From: Dyella_B sp035690825
Lineage (GTDB): Bacteria; Pseudomonadota; Gammaproteobacteria; Xanthomonadales; Rhodanobacteraceae
Assembly (NCBI RefSeq): GCF_051954575.1
Contig: NZ_JBQCHP010000179.1
Coordinates: 5,151 to 69,150 of the forward strand
Reading direction: 5' to 3'
DNA length: 64,000 nucleotides
Under the pieces are notes generated by a model. The model was not told where the DNA came from. It worked only from the letters and a program-made list of their open reading frames with translations, and made no database searches. Within the stretch, counting starts at the first letter, position 1, and every line of letters begins with the position of its first letter. Positions 1-8,371 of this stretch are shown piece by piece. The translations under genes were made by a program, and so were the position numbers.

Positions 1-266
1 ACGCCCATGAGTTTTCCTCAGAAGAAGCCCGCGAAGCCGGCCGCAAAGGCGGTGAGGCGGTAAGCCAGGATCGCCAGCATATGTCCGCCATCGGCCAGAA
101 GGGTGGCGAGGCGGTGAGCGAGGATCGCAGCCATATGGCGGATATCGGCCGCAAAGGCGGCGAAAACAGCCATGGCGGTGGCTCACGTTCCACCGGCGCC
201 AGTTCTCGCGGCGGTAGCAGCGAGCAGCACGCCGAGGCCGGCAGGCAAAGTCACAAGAACACATGA
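1..266 (+). CDS. KGG-repeat stress protein (3' part)
   Basis: The frame is open to the left window edge, so the 5' end is missing. The visible part carries three copies of a repeat centred on (G)RKGGE or QKGGE, spaced about 18-19 residues apart and separated by SxDRxHM segments. It ends in a Gly/Ser-rich tail with EAGRQSHKN. This is the pattern of the KGG-motif (con-10/GsiB-like, YciG) family of small hydrophilic stress-induced proteins, whose biochemical role is unclear. An internal ATG at 81 exists, but the repeat continues upstream of it, so the true start lies outside the window. Confidence 0.75.
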   Translation, partial: AHEFSSEEAREAGRKGGEAVSQDRQHMSAIGQKGGEAVSEDRSHMADIGRKGGENSHGGGSRSTGASSRGGSSEQHAEAGRQSHKNT

Positions 267-275
267 CCGGTGACT

Positions 276-448
276 TTCCCTCCCCTGTATGCAGGGGAGG
301 GAGCCTCTCTTCAGCGCGGTGTGCATGGGCCGGATGGACGTCGTAGGTTGGGGTGCAAACCCCAACGGTCGTCATCTTGACGGCTCGCGCAATTCGTCAT
401 TGTCCCCCGTCCATGCATGGCAATGTTGGGGTTTGCACCCCAACCTAC
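276..448. repeat. two palindromic intergenic repeats
   Basis: Positions 276-304 hold a short dyad of the CCTCCCCTG...CAGGGGAGG type. Positions 342-448 hold a larger inverted repeat: GTAGGTTGGGGTGCAAACC at the left and its reverse complement at the right, around about 50 bases. Both types recur elsewhere in the window. Confidence 0.8.
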
Positions 449-478
449 AAATGAGGTTACGCCGCGAAAAACGCTTCC

Positions 479-2710
479 TCACGCCACCTTCGACACTAAC
501 AACTCCTCAACCCGTATCGGCAAATCCCTGACCCGCACGCCCGTCGCGTGATAAACCCCGTTGGCAATCGCCGCCGCAATCCCCGCCAAGCCGATTTCGC
601 CAATCCCCCGCGCGCCCATCGCGTTGAAGCGCGTGTCGGGATAATCCAGAAACTCCACATCCATCTGCGGCGGCATGTCCGCGTGGCTGGTCATGATGTA
701 GTCGGCCAGGTTGCTGTTCACCACCTTGCCGTTGCGTGCGTCGTACAACGCTTCCTCGAACATCGCCATGCCGATGCCCATCACCACTGCGCCTTCGATC
801 TGGTTGCGGCCGGTGAGCGGATTGATGATGCGGCCGGCGTCGATCACCGTGACCGAGCGCGTGACGCGCAGGCGTGCCAAGTGCGGTTGCCATGCCACTT
901 CGGCGAAATGCGCACCGAAAGAATGGGTGGAGTATTCCTTTTGTTTCTGGCCGAACGTCGCCTTGGCCTTGCCGTGGCCTTCGACTTGCGCGACGCGCGC
1001 CTGGTCGAGAATGTCGCGGAAATGCCGGCCCGCAGAGGGGCTTTGATCCTTGCGGTGCACTTTGCCTTCGCTGAAGGCGAGCTGCGTGGCATCCACACCT
1101 TTGAAGTGTTCGTCGTCCATGGCGAGCTTGATCAACTGCTCGCCGGCTTGCCCGACCGCTTCGACCAGCGCAGGCACCATCGAGCCGGTGGCCATGGAGC
1201 CGCCGGACCACGGGCCAGGCGGAAGATTGCTGTCGCCGATGACGACGTTTACCGCATCGACGTCGACGCCGGTGAGGCCCGCCGCCATTTGCGCGATGAC
1301 GGTGTAAGTGCCGGTGCCGATATCCTGCGTGCCGCTGGCCACGCGCACACTGCCGTTGTTGAACAGGGTGATTTTCGCTTCCGCATTGAAGCGTTCGGCC
1401 ATCCAGGTGCAGGCAGCCACGCCCCAGCCGAGCACGCTGTCGCCATCGCGCATGGAGCCGACAGCGGGGTTGCGGCGCGACCAGCCGAACAGTTCGGCGC
1501 CGCGCGTAAGGCATTCGGGCAAGTGGCGCGACGAGAACGGGATGTTCTTCATCTCGTCCTTGGCCGGTTCATTCTTCAGGCGAAACTCGATTGGATCCAT
1601 GCGCAGCGCAATCGCCAGTTCGTCCATCGCCGATTCCAAGGCGAAGGAGCCGGGCACCTTGCCGGGGCCGCGCATGGACGTGCCGACGCCTACGTTGCGT
1701 TCGGCGTACGCGCCGGTGACGCGCAGGTTAGGCGTGCTGTAGAGAAAGCCGGTGGCTTCGCCGCAGTCCTCCTGATAATCGGAACCCGGCGAGCGATGGT
1801 CGATGTAGTCGTGCTGCAGCGAGACGAGACGGCCGTCCTTTTCCGCAGCGATGCGCAGGCGCTGTTGCGTATGCGGACGATGGCCGACGTTGTGGAACAT
1901 CATCTGCCGCGATACCACCACCTTCACCGGGCGATGCAGGTCGCGCGCGGCTGAAGCCGCCAACAGGGCTTGTGGCCACGGCCATAGTTTGCCGCCGAAG
2001 CCGGTGCCGAGAAATTCGGTGATCACGCGTACGTTGTCGGTGGGCACGCCCAGCATCTGCGCCATCACCGAGCGGTAATTCATGATCGCCTGCGTGGTTT
2101 CGTAGAGCGTGAAATGCGTGCCGTCCCACAGCGCCACGCTGGCGTGCAGTTCGATCGGGTTATGCGTTTCGGTGGGCGTGCTGTAAGTTTCGTCGACCTT
2201 TACTGGCGCGCGCGCGTAGGCGCCGTCGGGATCGCCGCGTTCGGTCTGCGTTTCTGGCGATTTTTCCGCGCTCAGCCTGGTGGACACGGAAGGCGCTTGC
2301 ACATCGGTATAGGTCACCTTGACTGCATTGGCCGCCGCCAGCGCTTGTGCGTAAGTGTCGGCCACGATAAATGCCACATATTGGCCGTAGTAGCGGATGC
2401 GATCGTCGTCCAGCGGCGGGCGCTTTTCATCGATCATCGCCTTGCTGGCCTTGGATACCTGATAGAACGTGCCGATGTTTTCGTGCGTATAGATTTTCTG
2501 CACGCCGGGCATGCGCGCGGCCGCCGTGCTGTCGATGCTGGCGATGCGTCCGTTCGCAATGGTGGCGCATACCGGCACGCCCCAGAGCATGTCCGCAAAG
2601 GCGAAGTCGGAGCTGTAGCGCGCGGCGCCGCTTACTTTCAGCGGTCCGTCGATGCGCTTGTGCGCACGGCCGACGACGGGCAGGGTGGTGAGGTTCTCGC
2701 GTTGCGCCAT
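479..2710 (-). CDS. paoC: aldehyde oxidoreductase, molybdopterin-binding subunit (PaoC/YagR-like)
   Basis: A 743-residue xanthine-dehydrogenase-family large subunit. It would bind the Mo-molybdopterin cytosine dinucleotide cofactor and oxidise aldehydes to carboxylic acids. The N-terminal hammerhead region starts with VVGRAHKRIDGPLKVSGAARY. Family signatures follow: GFGGK near residue 240, the RGPGKVPG segment near 345, and the C-terminal GARGIGEIG segment with the base Glu near residue 713. The length fits the PaoC/YagR branch, which is shorter than eukaryotic xanthine dehydrogenase. It is the last gene of a three-gene operon (2Fe-2S, FAD, Mo subunits), with a 9-base gap to the FAD gene. Substrate range cannot be read from sequence. 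Confidence 0.9.
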   Translation of the reverse strand: MAQRENLTTLPVVGRAHKRIDGPLKVSGAARYSSDFAFADMLWGVPVCATIANGRIASIDSTAAARMPGVQKIYTHENIGTFYQVSKASKAMIDEKRPPLDDDRIRYYGQYVAFIVADTYAQALAAANAVKVTYTDVQAPSVSTRLSAEKSPETQTERGDPDGAYARAPVKVDETYSTPTETHNPIELHASVALWDGTHFTLYETTQAIMNYRSVMAQMLGVPTDNVRVITEFLGTGFGGKLWPWPQALLAASAARDLHRPVKVVVSRQMMFHNVGHRPHTQQRLRIAAEKDGRLVSLQHDYIDHRSPGSDYQEDCGEATGFLYSTPNLRVTGAYAERNVGVGTSMRGPGKVPGSFALESAMDELAIALRMDPIEFRLKNEPAKDEMKNIPFSSRHLPECLTRGAELFGWSRRNPAVGSMRDGDSVLGWGVAACTWMAERFNAEAKITLFNNGSVRVASGTQDIGTGTYTVIAQMAAGLTGVDVDAVNVVIGDSNLPPGPWSGGSMATGSMVPALVEAVGQAGEQLIKLAMDDEHFKGVDATQLAFSEGKVHRKDQSPSAGRHFRDILDQARVAQVEGHGKAKATFGQKQKEYSTHSFGAHFAEVAWQPHLARLRVTRSVTVIDAGRIINPLTGRNQIEGAVVMGIGMAMFEEALYDARNGKVVNSNLADYIMTSHADMPPQMDVEFLDYPDTRFNAMGARGIGEIGLAGIAAAIANGVYHATGVRVRDLPIRVEELLVSKVA

Positions 2711-2719
2711 GACGGTTCC

Positions 2720-3718
2720 TCAAGCGGTGACCTGGGTGAGCGCGTGCGCAAGGCAGCGCCGGGCCAGCTCCAGCTTGAAGCCGTTCTGGCTTTGCGGCTT
2801 GGCGTTCGCCAGCAGCGCCTGCGCGGCGTGCTCGAACACGGCCGGCGACGGCGCCTGCCCGGTGAGCACGCGTTCGGCTTCGTGCGAACGCCAGGGACGC
2901 GTGGCGATGCCGCCCATCGCGATGCGTGCGTTGGCGATCTTTCCATCTTGCATCGTCACGACCACTGCCGCGGACGCAAGTGCGAACTCGTAGGATGCGC
3001 GGTCGCGCAGCTTCAAATAGTGCGACCGTGTACCTGCCTGCGGTTTCGGCAGCAGCACGTACGTAATGAGATCGCCGGGTTCCATCACGGTTTCCACCTG
3101 CGGCGTATCACCCGGAAGCAGGAAGAACTCGTCGATGGGGACGCTGCGCTCGCCCTTGCGTCCCTGGATCACGATGGTGGCTTCCAGCGCGGTCAGCGCG
3201 ACGTTCATGTCCGAAGGGTTGGTGGCGATGCAATGCGGACTCACGCCAAGAATCGCCAGGTTGCGGTTGTAGCCTTCGATGGCCGGGCAGCCGCTGCCGG
3301 GTTCGCGCTTATTGCATGCGCTGGCGGTATCGCGAAAGTACACGCAGCGCGTGCGTTGCAGCAGATTGCCGCCGGTGGTGGCCATGTTGCGCAACTGGCC
3401 GGATGCGCCCGCCAGCAGTGCCTGCGACAGCACCGCATAATTGCGTTCCACCTCCGGCAGCACGGCAAGATCGGCATTGCGCACCAGCGCGCCGATCTTC
3501 AGGCGGCCGTCCGCCGTGGTTTCCACTCTATCCAGCGGCAGATGATTGATGTCGACGACTTGCGCGGGACGCTCCACGTCCAGCTTCATCAGGTCGACCA
3601 GCGTGGTGCCGCCCGCCACGTAGCGCACCTCTGCGCCTTGCTGCGCGGTGGATGCGTGCGCGCCGGCCTGGATCGCCTGCTGGATGTCGCTTGCACGGGA
3701 AAAGGCGAATGGCTGCAT
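2720..3718 (-). CDS. paoB: aldehyde oxidoreductase, FAD-binding subunit (PaoB/YagS-like)
   Basis: A 332-residue FAD-binding subunit of the molybdopterin dehydrogenase family, which passes electrons from the iron-sulphur subunit to the acceptor. It opens with MQPFAFSRASDIQQA and carries the FAD pyrophosphate-binding segment VAGGTTLVDLMK near residue 35. ATTGGNLLQRTRC near residue 115 and the Cys-containing stretch CNKREPGSGCPAI near 135 match the extra 4Fe-4S cluster typical of PaoB-type subunits. It lies between the 2Fe-2S gene (12 bases upstream) and the Mo subunit gene (9 bases downstream), so the three are almost surely cotranscribed. Confidence 0.9.
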   Translation of the reverse strand: MQPFAFSRASDIQQAIQAGAHASTAQQGAEVRYVAGGTTLVDLMKLDVERPAQVVDINHLPLDRVETTADGRLKIGALVRNADLAVLPEVERNYAVLSQALLAGASGQLRNMATTGGNLLQRTRCVYFRDTASACNKREPGSGCPAIEGYNRNLAILGVSPHCIATNPSDMNVALTALEATIVIQGRKGERSVPIDEFFLLPGDTPQVETVMEPGDLITYVLLPKPQAGTRSHYLKLRDRASYEFALASAAVVVTMQDGKIANARIAMGGIATRPWRSHEAERVLTGQAPSPAVFEHAAQALLANAKPQSQNGFKLELARRCLAHALTQVTA

Positions 3719-3730
3719 GTCGAACCTCGC

Positions 3731-4354
3731 TCAGCCGCGCCGTACCTGCTTGATGGCGGCCAGAATGTTGCGATATGCGCCGCAACGGCAGATGTTGCCG
3801 CTCATCGCTTCGCGCAGTTGCGCATCGGAGTCGCCCCATTTTTCCTTCAGCACAGCCACCGCGGACATGATTTGGCCGGGCGTGCAATAGCCGCACTGGT
3901 AGCCGTCGTGATCGACGAACGCCTGTTGCATGGGATGCAATGCGCCAGGCTGGCCGAGGCCTTCGATGGTGGTCACCTCATCGCCGTCGTGCATCGCGGC
4001 CAGGCTCAGGCATGCATTCACGCGGCGACCGTTGACGTGCACGGTACACGCGCCGCACTGGCCGTGATCGCAACCTTTCTTGGTGCCGGTCAGCTGCAAT
4101 TCGTCGCGCAACGCATCCAGCAAGCTCATGCGATTGTCGACGGTGAGTTCCCGCGGCTTGCCGTTGACGACCATGCTCACGTGCGTGCGCATGTCCTCGT
4201 GGCGGGGCGATTGCTCATGCGCCTCGCCATGCACGGCGCTTGCGTGGGCGCTGGACCATCTGAATCCGGAAGCCATGCCAGTCATCCCGATCATCTGCAG
4301 AAAATTTCGGCGGCTGAATGCAGGCTCCGGCGGATCGGTTGGATGCTCAGGCAT
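3731..4354 (-). CDS. paoA: aldehyde oxidoreductase, 2Fe-2S subunit with Tat signal (PaoA/YagT-like)
   Basis: A 207-residue small subunit with two 2Fe-2S clusters. A twin-arginine signal (SRRNFLQMIG, residues about 15-24) implies export of the folded complex to the periplasm. The ferredoxin-type motif CDHGQCGACTVHVNG lies near residue 94 and the second-cluster motif CGYCTPGQ...CRCGAY in the C-terminal half, as in all xanthine-oxidase-family small subunits. It is the first gene of the operon. The 88 bases between it and the GST gene, which lies upstream on the same strand, are the only place for a separate promoter. The other two subunits lack signals and would travel with this one, as known for E. 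coli PaoABC. Confidence 0.9.
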   Translation of the reverse strand: MPEHPTDPPEPAFSRRNFLQMIGMTGMASGFRWSSAHASAVHGEAHEQSPRHEDMRTHVSMVVNGKPRELTVDNRMSLLDALRDELQLTGTKKGCDHGQCGACTVHVNGRRVNACLSLAAMHDGDEVTTIEGLGQPGALHPMQQAFVDHDGYQCGYCTPGQIMSAVAVLKEKWGDSDAQLREAMSGNICRCGAYRNILAAIKQVRRG

Positions 4355-4442
4355 GCCGCTTTCCCTCGCTGCGAAGGTGACGGGGATTCAACCGTACTTG
4401 CGGTTAGGGTGATGTGCAGGGCAGGCCAATGGCGCGGCCAGA

Positions 4443-5102
4443 TCAGTCGCGATCCGGCGCACCCAACGGAAAGAGCGGACGATACGGCCGCGCCTCGTCC
4501 ACCGCGCGTGCGAAGGACGGACGCGCAAGCAGGCGCTTGCGATACGCGAGCAGATGGCCGAACGCCGGATCGATGCGATGCGTCCAGTCCGCATAGAACA
4601 GCGCCGGCGCCGCGCTGCAATCGGCCAGGCTGAAGCTGTCGCCGGCGGCCCATTCGCGATCGGCCATGGTTTTGTCCAGCCAAGCGTAGGCGGTTTCGAG
4701 CGCCTTGCGCGCTTCGCGCACGCCATGCGCATCGCGATCGGCTTCCGCACGCAGCGCATCGGACACGATCTTCTGCTGCGGCGCGAATACGTACAGGTCG
4801 AAACAGCGATCCATGAAGCGGACTTCCAGTGCATCGCGTGGATTTGCCGGGAGCAGCGACACGGGGCCAGGATGATGCAAGGCGAGATGCTCGATGATGA
4901 TGGTCGATTCCATGATCGGCGTATCGCCATCGACCAGCAGCGGGAAGCGCTGGAACGGCCACATCGCGGCGAACTCGGCGTAGTGCTGCGGTTGTTCGCT
5001 CGACAGTACGCGCCACTCGAAGGGGACGCCGTTTTCGTAGAGGGCGATCAGTACTTTCTGGCAGTAGGAGGAGAAGGGGTGGGCGTATAGCTTGAGGCTC
5101 AT
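4443..5102 (-). CDS. glutathione S-transferase family protein
   Basis: 219 residues beginning MSLKLYAHPFSSYCQKV. The N-terminal thioredoxin-like domain has the Ser/Tyr-Cys region used for glutathione chemistry and a VDGDTPIMEST glutathione-binding segment near residues 57-67. The C-terminal helical domain holds AAGDSFSLADCSAAPAL, the N-capping-box region typical of the family. It probably conjugates or reduces electrophiles; its substrate is unknown. It stands upstream of paoABC on the same strand, separated by 88 bases, so cotranscription is possible but not required. Confidence 0.88.
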   Translation of the reverse strand: MSLKLYAHPFSSYCQKVLIALYENGVPFEWRVLSSEQPQHYAEFAAMWPFQRFPLLVDGDTPIMESTIIIEHLALHHPGPVSLLPANPRDALEVRFMDRCFDLYVFAPQQKIVSDALRAEADRDAHGVREARKALETAYAWLDKTMADREWAAGDSFSLADCSAAPALFYADWTHRIDPAFGHLLAYRKRLLARPSFARAVDEARPYRPLFPLGAPDRD

Positions 5103-5172
5103 CGTGCGTTCCTGTGGTGGTGTCTATCCGTGCGACGAGTGGGAATTAGCAGAATCGACAAAATATCCTCAC

Positions 5173-5242
5173 CGTCATTCCGGCGAAGGCCGGAATCCAT
5201 GCTTCGTCCTGGCGATGGATTCCGGCCTTCGCCGGAATGACG
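5173..5242. repeat. REP-like palindrome, CGTCATTCCGGCGAAGG family
   Basis: An inverted repeat with CGTCATTCCGGCGAAGG at the left and its reverse complement at the right, around a short spacer. Similar units lie near 10112-10228, 17661-17784 and 29066-29134; half units are near 34740, 39913, 55794 and 63950. Confidence 0.85.
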
Positions 5243-5285
5243 ATGGGGCGAGAGTGGAGTAAGGAGAAACGTTTAGCTCACCAAG

Positions 5286-5320
5286 TAAAAAGGCCGCCAT
5301 TCCAAAGAACAGCGGCCTTC
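5286..5320 (-). terminator. intrinsic terminator of ald
   Basis: Read on the minus strand, an 8-bp stem (AAGGCCGC paired with GCGGCCTT) closes a 14-base loop and is followed by a run of U. It sits 27-61 bases past the alanine dehydrogenase stop codon. Confidence 0.85.
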
Positions 5321-5346
5321 AATCAACCAACGTAAATCCCTAAGCG

Positions 5347-6465
5347 TTACATCCCCAGCACGCTTTCCGCCTTCGTATACGGCAGGTTGTGCGCCTGCGC
5401 CACCGGCTCGCAGGTGACCTTGCCTTCGAACACGTTGAGGCCATTGCGCAGATGCACGTCTTGCTGCAGCGCCTTCTGCCAGCCGTGGTTGGCCAGCGCG
5501 AGCGTAAAGGGCAGGGTGACGTTGTTGAGCGCAAACGTGGAGGTGCGCGCCACCGCGCCCGGCATGTTGGCCACGCAGTAATGCACCACGCCGTCCACCA
5601 CATAGGTGGGATCGGAGTGCGTGGTGGCGTGCGAGGTTTCCACGCAGCCGCCCTGGTCGATGGCGACGTCCACGATCACCGCGCCCGGCTTCATCGTGCG
5701 CACCATCTCGCGCGTCACCAGCTTGGGCGCCGCGGCACCCGGCACCAGCACCGTGCCGATCAAGAGGTCGGCGCGGCGCACCAGTTCCTCGATCGCCGAG
5801 CGGGTGGAGAACACGGTGGAGATCGAGGTGCCGAACTGCGTGGCCAGGCGCTTGAGCGCTTCGGCCGAGCGGTCCACCACGGTCACCTTCGCGCCCATGC
5901 CCACCGCGATGCTGGCCGCGTGCGAACCGGACACGCCACCGCCGAGAATCACCACTTCGGCCGCGGCCACGCCGGGCACACCGCCGAGCAGCACGCCACG
6001 TCCACCCTGGGCTTTTTCCAGCGCATGCGCGCCAACCTGCGGCGCCAATCGGCCGGCCACTTCGGACATCGGCGTCAGCAGCGGCAGCGAGCCGTTCGAT
6101 GCGGTGACGGTTTCGTAGGCGATGCAGATGGCGCCGGAATCGATCAGGTCGCGGGTCTGCTCCGCATCGGGCGCCAGGTGCAGGTAGGTGAAAAGGATCT
6201 GGCCCTTGCGCAGCTTCTTGCGCTCCACCGCCAGCGGCTCCTTCACCTTCACGATCATGTCGGCGTCGGCAAAGATCTGGTCGGCGCTGTCGACGATGGT
6301 GGCGCCAGCGGCGACGTAATCGGCATCGGACAGCCCGGCGCCCACGCCGGCGTCCTTCTGCACCATCACCTGATGGCCGTGGTGTACCAGTTCCTGCACA
6401 GACGAGGGGACCAGGCCCACCCGGTATTCATGGTTCTTGATCTCTTTCGGTACACCGATGCGCAT
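5347..6465 (-). CDS. ald: alanine dehydrogenase
   Basis: A 372-residue NAD-dependent alanine dehydrogenase (L-alanine + NAD+ + water to pyruvate + ammonia + NADH), the normal family length. The N-terminus MRIGVPKEIKNHEYRVG, the KVKEPL segment holding the substrate-binding Lys, the FTYLHLAPD segment with the catalytic His, and the Rossmann motif VVILGGGVSG are all visible. A divergent Lrp/AsnC-type regulator follows at 6632, an arrangement known for ald in other bacteria where the regulator responds to alanine. A strong terminator lies just past the stop. Confidence 0.95.
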   Translation of the reverse strand: MRIGVPKEIKNHEYRVGLVPSSVQELVHHGHQVMVQKDAGVGAGLSDADYVAAGATIVDSADQIFADADMIVKVKEPLAVERKKLRKGQILFTYLHLAPDAEQTRDLIDSGAICIAYETVTASNGSLPLLTPMSEVAGRLAPQVGAHALEKAQGGRGVLLGGVPGVAAAEVVILGGGVSGSHAASIAVGMGAKVTVVDRSAEALKRLATQFGTSISTVFSTRSAIEELVRRADLLIGTVLVPGAAAPKLVTREMVRTMKPGAVIVDVAIDQGGCVETSHATTHSDPTYVVDGVVHYCVANMPGAVARTSTFALNNVTLPFTLALANHGWQKALQQDVHLRNGLNVFEGKVTCEPVAQAHNLPYTKAESVLGM

Positions 6466-6591
6466 GACTGGTTCTCTCGACAGATGGTAGGAAAAGGTGG
6501 CGGCGCCAGCCTTCCGCGACCGGCGCGGCGCGCAGTATGATCGAGCTGTTGCGCAATTTCTCGCTCATTACGCCGATGAATCGGCCAATTT

Positions 6592-6608
6592 TTCGCATTA
6601 ACTGCGAA
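6592..6608. promoter_or_regulatory. inverted repeat, possible Lrp-type operator
   Basis: TTCGCA-TTAAC-TGCGAA is a perfect 6+6 dyad with an AT-rich centre in the ald/regulator intergenic region. Its position between the divergent genes fits an autoregulatory Lrp/AsnC site. It ends two bases before the first possible ATG (6611), which is one reason to prefer the later start at 6632. Confidence 0.4.
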
Positions 6609-6631
6609 TAATGAACGCAAAGATAGAATTT

Positions 6632-7105
6632 ATGACGAATCCTTTTTCGCCCCTGGACGAACGCGACCGCGCCATCCTCCGGTTGCTGCAGGAAGACGGT
6701 CGCTTGGCCAATGCCGAGCTGGCCCAGCGGATCAATCTTTCCCCCTCCGCCTGCCTGCGCCGGGTGAAGCTGCTGGAGGAGCGGGGCCTGATCTCCCGTT
6801 ATGTGATGCTGCTGGACGAAAAGGCTGCCGGCCTGTCAGGCACCGCCTTCGTGCTGGTGACGCTGGACCAGCAAGGCCGAGCGGCGCTCGACGCCTTCGA
6901 GGTGGCGATCCAGAAACATCCGGAAGTCACCGAATGCTGTCTGCTGGCCGGCGCGGCCGACTACATGGTCCGTGTGGCATATGCCGACTCGGCGGATTTC
7001 GAACGCATCCATACCGAGATCCTCACCCAATTGCCGGGCGTGGTGCGCGTGCAGTCGACGCTGGCCTTGCGCACAGTGAAGCGCACCACTGCGCTGCCGG
7101 TGTAA
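6632..7105 (+). CDS. Lrp/AsnC family transcriptional regulator
   Basis: 157 residues from the preferred ATG; an alternative ATG seven codons upstream exists. The N-terminal winged-helix region reads LDERDRAILRLLQEDGRLANAEL and continues with NLSPSACLRRVKLLEERG, the recognition helix of the family. The C-terminal RAM/AsnC ligand-binding domain contains CCLLAGAADYMVRV. It lies back-to-back with ald, so it is inferred to sense alanine or a related amino acid and control ald. A MITE-like element starts eight bases past its stop codon. Confidence 0.9.
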   Translation: MTNPFSPLDERDRAILRLLQEDGRLANAELAQRINLSPSACLRRVKLLEERGLISRYVMLLDEKAAGLSGTAFVLVTLDQQGRAALDAFEVAIQKHPEVTECCLLAGAADYMVRVAYADSADFERIHTEILTQLPGVVRVQSTLALRTVKRTTALPV

Positions 7106-7112
7106 CGCTAGA

Positions 7113-7279
7113 CTTAAGGCAACACTGATCAAGTATCACCGTCGTCACCAGCCCTGTATGTCCGCCTGCCGCAGGTACCCGTCACTACAGACGGCCAGTC
7201 TGCCTTCGCCGACGGCCCTATGGCCTGCGAACAGACAGGGCTGGTGACGACGGTGATACTTGATCAGTGTTGCCTTAAG
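7113..7279. mobile_element. MITE-like element with 45-bp perfect terminal inverted repeats
   Basis: The left arm 7113-7157 and right arm 7235-7279 are perfect reverse complements over 45 bases, beginning CTTAAGGCAACACTGATCAAG. The 77-base centre has no coding potential and contains the hairpin-forming CAGACGGCCAGTCTG. The same core motif and a related terminal motif (TAAGG, five bases, CTGATC) occur in the element at 10779-11113, so the two look like one family of non-autonomous elements. The parent transposase is not in the window and I cannot name the family. Confidence 0.7.
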
Positions 7280-7305
7280 CACATACTTCCGATGGGAACC
7301 CACGC

Positions 7306-7635
7306 ATGGCACGCGACCCAGGACTCGAAGAGCTGTTGAACGAAGAGCTGCAGGATGAGCGCGGCCTTACCGGCAAGGCCATGTTCGGCGGCTGGGCATG
7401 GCTGTTGAACGGCAACCTGCTGTGCGGCGCCCGCAAGGACGGCTTGCTCGTGCGGCTGGGCAAGGGCAACGACGCCTGGGCGCTGAAGACGCGCGGCGTG
7501 GTGCCGATGATCATGGGCGAGCGCCCTATGCATGGCTGGGTGCGCGCGGCGCCGGAAGCCTATGGCGACGATGCGCTACGCCGAAAGCTGCTGGATGCGG
7601 CGCTCGCATTCGTCCGTTCGCTGCCCGAAAAGTAG
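7306..7635 (+). CDS. TfoX/Sxy N-terminal domain protein
   Basis: A 109-residue protein made only of the TfoX N-terminal domain, with KAMFGGWAWLLNGNLLCGARKD and the downstream VRLG and MHGWV segments. Full TfoX/Sxy competence regulators also carry a C-terminal domain, which is absent here. Single-domain proteins of this kind are common in proteobacteria and have no firm function. The stop codon TAG lies in a GTAGATTGGGATGCCAACCC palindrome, a variant of the dispersed GTAGGTTGGGG repeat. Confidence 0.8.
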   Translation: MARDPGLEELLNEELQDERGLTGKAMFGGWAWLLNGNLLCGARKDGLLVRLGKGNDAWALKTRGVVPMIMGERPMHGWVRAAPEAYGDDALRRKLLDAALAFVRSLPEK

Positions 7636-7670
7636 ATTGGGATGCCAACCCAGCTATCGCATCGTGTCGA

Positions 7671-8195
7671 TTACGAACGGTTCAACAGCGGCGTCACCAC
7701 CTGATCCAGGCGTTGCTGCGTCCACGCCGGTTGCTTGTCCTTCCAGCCGTTGTCGACCAGCTTGCCATTGCGATCGATGGTGAAATTCACCGGCAGATGC
7801 CAGATGCGTCCGTAGCCGGGCACATGCGGATCGCCCAGCAGGCCGACCGGAAAACGCAAGCTGCCGGCGACCTTGCGCACCTGGTCGAGATTGTCCGGCC
7901 CGTCGAGGCTGAAACCGAGCACCACCAGTCCGTCCTTGGCGTGTTCGCTGGCGTAGCGCGAGAGCAGGGGCAGCTCGTCGCGACATGGATCGCACCAGGT
8001 GGCCCAGAACGTGAGGATCACCGTTTTGCCGCGCAAATCGTGCAAGGCGATGTGCTTGCCTTCGAGCGTGGTGAGCGTGATGTCGGGCGCGGGTTGGCCG
8101 ATGACCAGGTCGTTGGCGAATGCGGTGTGCGCAACCAGGCACAGCATCAGTGCGATGCATGTGCGCGATAGAAACGTGTTGAGTAGTTTGGACAT
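7671..8195 (-). CDS. TlpA-like thiol-disulphide oxidoreductase
   Basis: 174 residues with an N-terminal signal peptide (hydrophobic core CIALMLCLVAHTAFA) and a periplasmic thioredoxin-like domain. The active site is FWATWCDPC, near residues 63-71; the cis-Pro region reads HLPVNFTIDRNGKL. TlpA/ResA-type proteins reduce disulphides in periplasmic partners such as apocytochrome c or copper-binding proteins. Downstream of the barrel and DUF2946 genes on the same strand, it may share their function, but a repeat element lies between it and the barrel gene. Confidence 0.88.
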   Translation of the reverse strand: MSKLLNTFLSRTCIALMLCLVAHTAFANDLVIGQPAPDITLTTLEGKHIALHDLRGKTVILTFWATWCDPCRDELPLLSRYASEHAKDGLVVLGFSLDGPDNLDQVRKVAGSLRFPVGLLGDPHVPGYGRIWHLPVNFTIDRNGKLVDNGWKDKQPAWTQQRLDQVVTPLLNRS

Positions 8196-8223
8196 GAGTT
8201 GTCGTTCATTCTTGCCGATACGT

Positions 8224-8371
8224 TCCCTCCCCTACGCGTAGGGGAGGGTTAGGGTGGGGTGAGGCAACCTCGCAATGCACGTCAAATGTGCGGCAAGCCT
8301 GAACAACCCCACCCCAGCCCTCCCCCCGGATCAAGTCCGGGGCAGGCTCTGCAAGCAGGGGAGGGAGCCTA
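8224..8371. repeat. composite palindrome of the CCTCCCCT family
   Basis: Starts CCCTCCCCTACGCGTAGGGGAGGG, continues TTAGGGTGGGGTGAGGCAACC, then the inverted counterpart CAACCCCACCCCAGCCCTCCC and a final CAGGGGAGGGAGCC. It abuts the 3' end of the beta-barrel gene. Related units lie near 16537, 24163 and 56941. Confidence 0.8.

Noticed and set aside
2114..4633. 839-residue plus-strand open frame opposite paoABC
   Set aside because: Shadow of the GC-rich minus-strand operon; composition is His/Arg/Ala-rich with no domain, and the paoABC proteins are clear families.
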